Shown in pieces: positions 63,075-64,000 of a stretch of DNA of 64,000 bases. Both the position numbers and the translations under genes were made by a program. Every line of letters starts with the position of its first letter. Positions within the stretch are counted from its first letter, which is position 1. This DNA is from Blastobasis lacticolella (taxonomy: Eukaryota; Arthropoda; Insecta; Lepidoptera; Blastobasidae), in the NCBI GenBank assembly GCA_905147135.1, contig LR990042.1:10097545-10161544 (forward strand), written 5' to 3'. The notes beneath the pieces are model-generated. The model ran no database searches. It was not told the origin of the DNA and worked only from the letters and a program-made list of their open reading frames with translations.

Positions 63075-64000
63075 GATGTCTATAATTATATGAGATACAC
63101 TGACGCACATCTGCAACTTGTCCATAGCCACTGGTGTATTTCCCTCTGTCTTTAAACGTGCCCTAGTACATCCCATTTATAAGAGTGGCGATCGAACGTG
63201 TGTTGCTAACTACCGCCCCATCAGCATCCTTCCAGCTATCTCCAAGGTGCTGGAACGAATAATCAACACAAGGCATATCAAATATCTAGATACTAAAAAC
63301 TTGCTCTCAGCCAAACAGTTGGGTTTTCGTTCTGGTAAATCCACGAAGGATGCTGTCCTAACTCTAACCAATAACGTATCCTCATCTTTGAACAGAGGTG
63401 AAAAGTGCTTGGCTATTTTTCTAGATCTTGCCAAAGCATTTCAAACTTTCATAAACAAACTGGACTGTTTGGGTGTGAGGAGGACTCAGCTTACTTTATT
63501 GGAAAATTACCTAACCGATCGATCTCAGTTGTCACCATTGATCATATTGTCAGCAATGACTTACCAGTTCAATTCGGTGTTCCACAAGGCAAAATAATAT
63601 CATTCGCCGATGACACTGTCCTCTTGTTCTCATCTAATTCATGGAACGATACTTTTGAATACGCTCAGTTGCTTCGTCAAAATGGTCTAACACTTAACAA
63701 AACTAAATACATGGTTTTTCAATTCGTAACGCTAACGCACACTCCTGCTCAAATACTGCTATTATAAATTGTGGTTGCCCGAAGATCGATAAAGTAAACT
63801 CAATAAAATATCTTGGAGTACACATTGATAACAATCTCAACTTCCTGCCACACATTTTACACCTGGCTGGTATAGTTCGTAGGGCAATTTACGTATTCAA
63901 AAATTTGCGCCATATTGCCGACTCAACAATATTAAGAGTGGTATATTTCCGCTTATGCCAGTCACTTCTATCATATTGCATCACTGCTTGGGCTAATGGC
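63075..64000 (+). pseudogene. Jockey-like LINE RT relic, runs off the window
   Basis: The frame at 63106-63597 reads ATGVFPSVFKRALVHPIYKS, YRPISILPAISKVLERII, QLGFRSGKSTKDAVL and CLAIFLDLAKAF (motif A, Asp kept). It shifts frame and continues VSNDLPVQFGVPQG (motif B), followed directly by KIISFADDTVLLFSS (motif C). About 20-25 codons normally between B and C are deleted. After more shifts SIKYLGVHIDNNLNFLPHI, then LRVVYFRLCQSLLSYCITAW, reaches the window end. Not functional. Confidence 0.87.

Overview
This window is animal nuclear DNA, most probably from a moth or butterfly. It is AT-rich, its gene is split by long introns, and it is crowded with SINEs, RTE/CR1/R1-type LINE remnants and MITEs of kinds I associate with lepidopteran genomes. 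That placement is an inference from repeat style and protein similarity, not from a search.

One host gene can be supported: the insect orthologue of the glutamate-receptor-interacting protein GRIP (Grip), on the + strand. Fifteen coding exons between 15724 and 38073 join with consistent phase into 1030 residues plus a stop. They cover PDZ1 (its first third is missing) through PDZ7 and a short C-terminal tail. The exon carrying the N-terminus and the start of PDZ1 was not found and probably lies left of the window, unless it hides in the 15.7 kb upstream. Grip is a pure scaffold: its PDZ domains bind C-terminal tails of membrane proteins, and in flies it acts in muscle guidance.

Layout: 1-15723 is upstream or intronic DNA with MITEs, SINE and LINE fragments, a piggyBac scrap and an RTE reverse-transcriptase relic. 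15724-38073 is Grip, whose introns hold many SINEs and MITEs, one almost filling a 440-bp intron. 38074 to about 45000 is the 3' UTR and sparse intergenic DNA with repeat copies. About 45000-64000 is a transposon graveyard. It contains a CR1-type LINE (52663-57112, minus strand) with an intact 952-aa endonuclease/reverse transcriptase, an R1-clade relic (57125-58935), several degraded + strand LINE ends, and an about 3-kb block present twice (49188-52224 and 59298-62048). The block is a DNA-transposon remnant that had already been interrupted by another LINE. A third partial copy (46150-47195) lacks two insertions carried by the second and so serves as an empty site.

I found no CRISPR, operon or convincingly new biological system. 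The most informative observations are the layered insertion history on the right, the shared tail of an RTE LINE and a SINE family, the apparently non-binding PDZ4 of Grip, and a CR1 ORF1 esterase domain lacking its serine.
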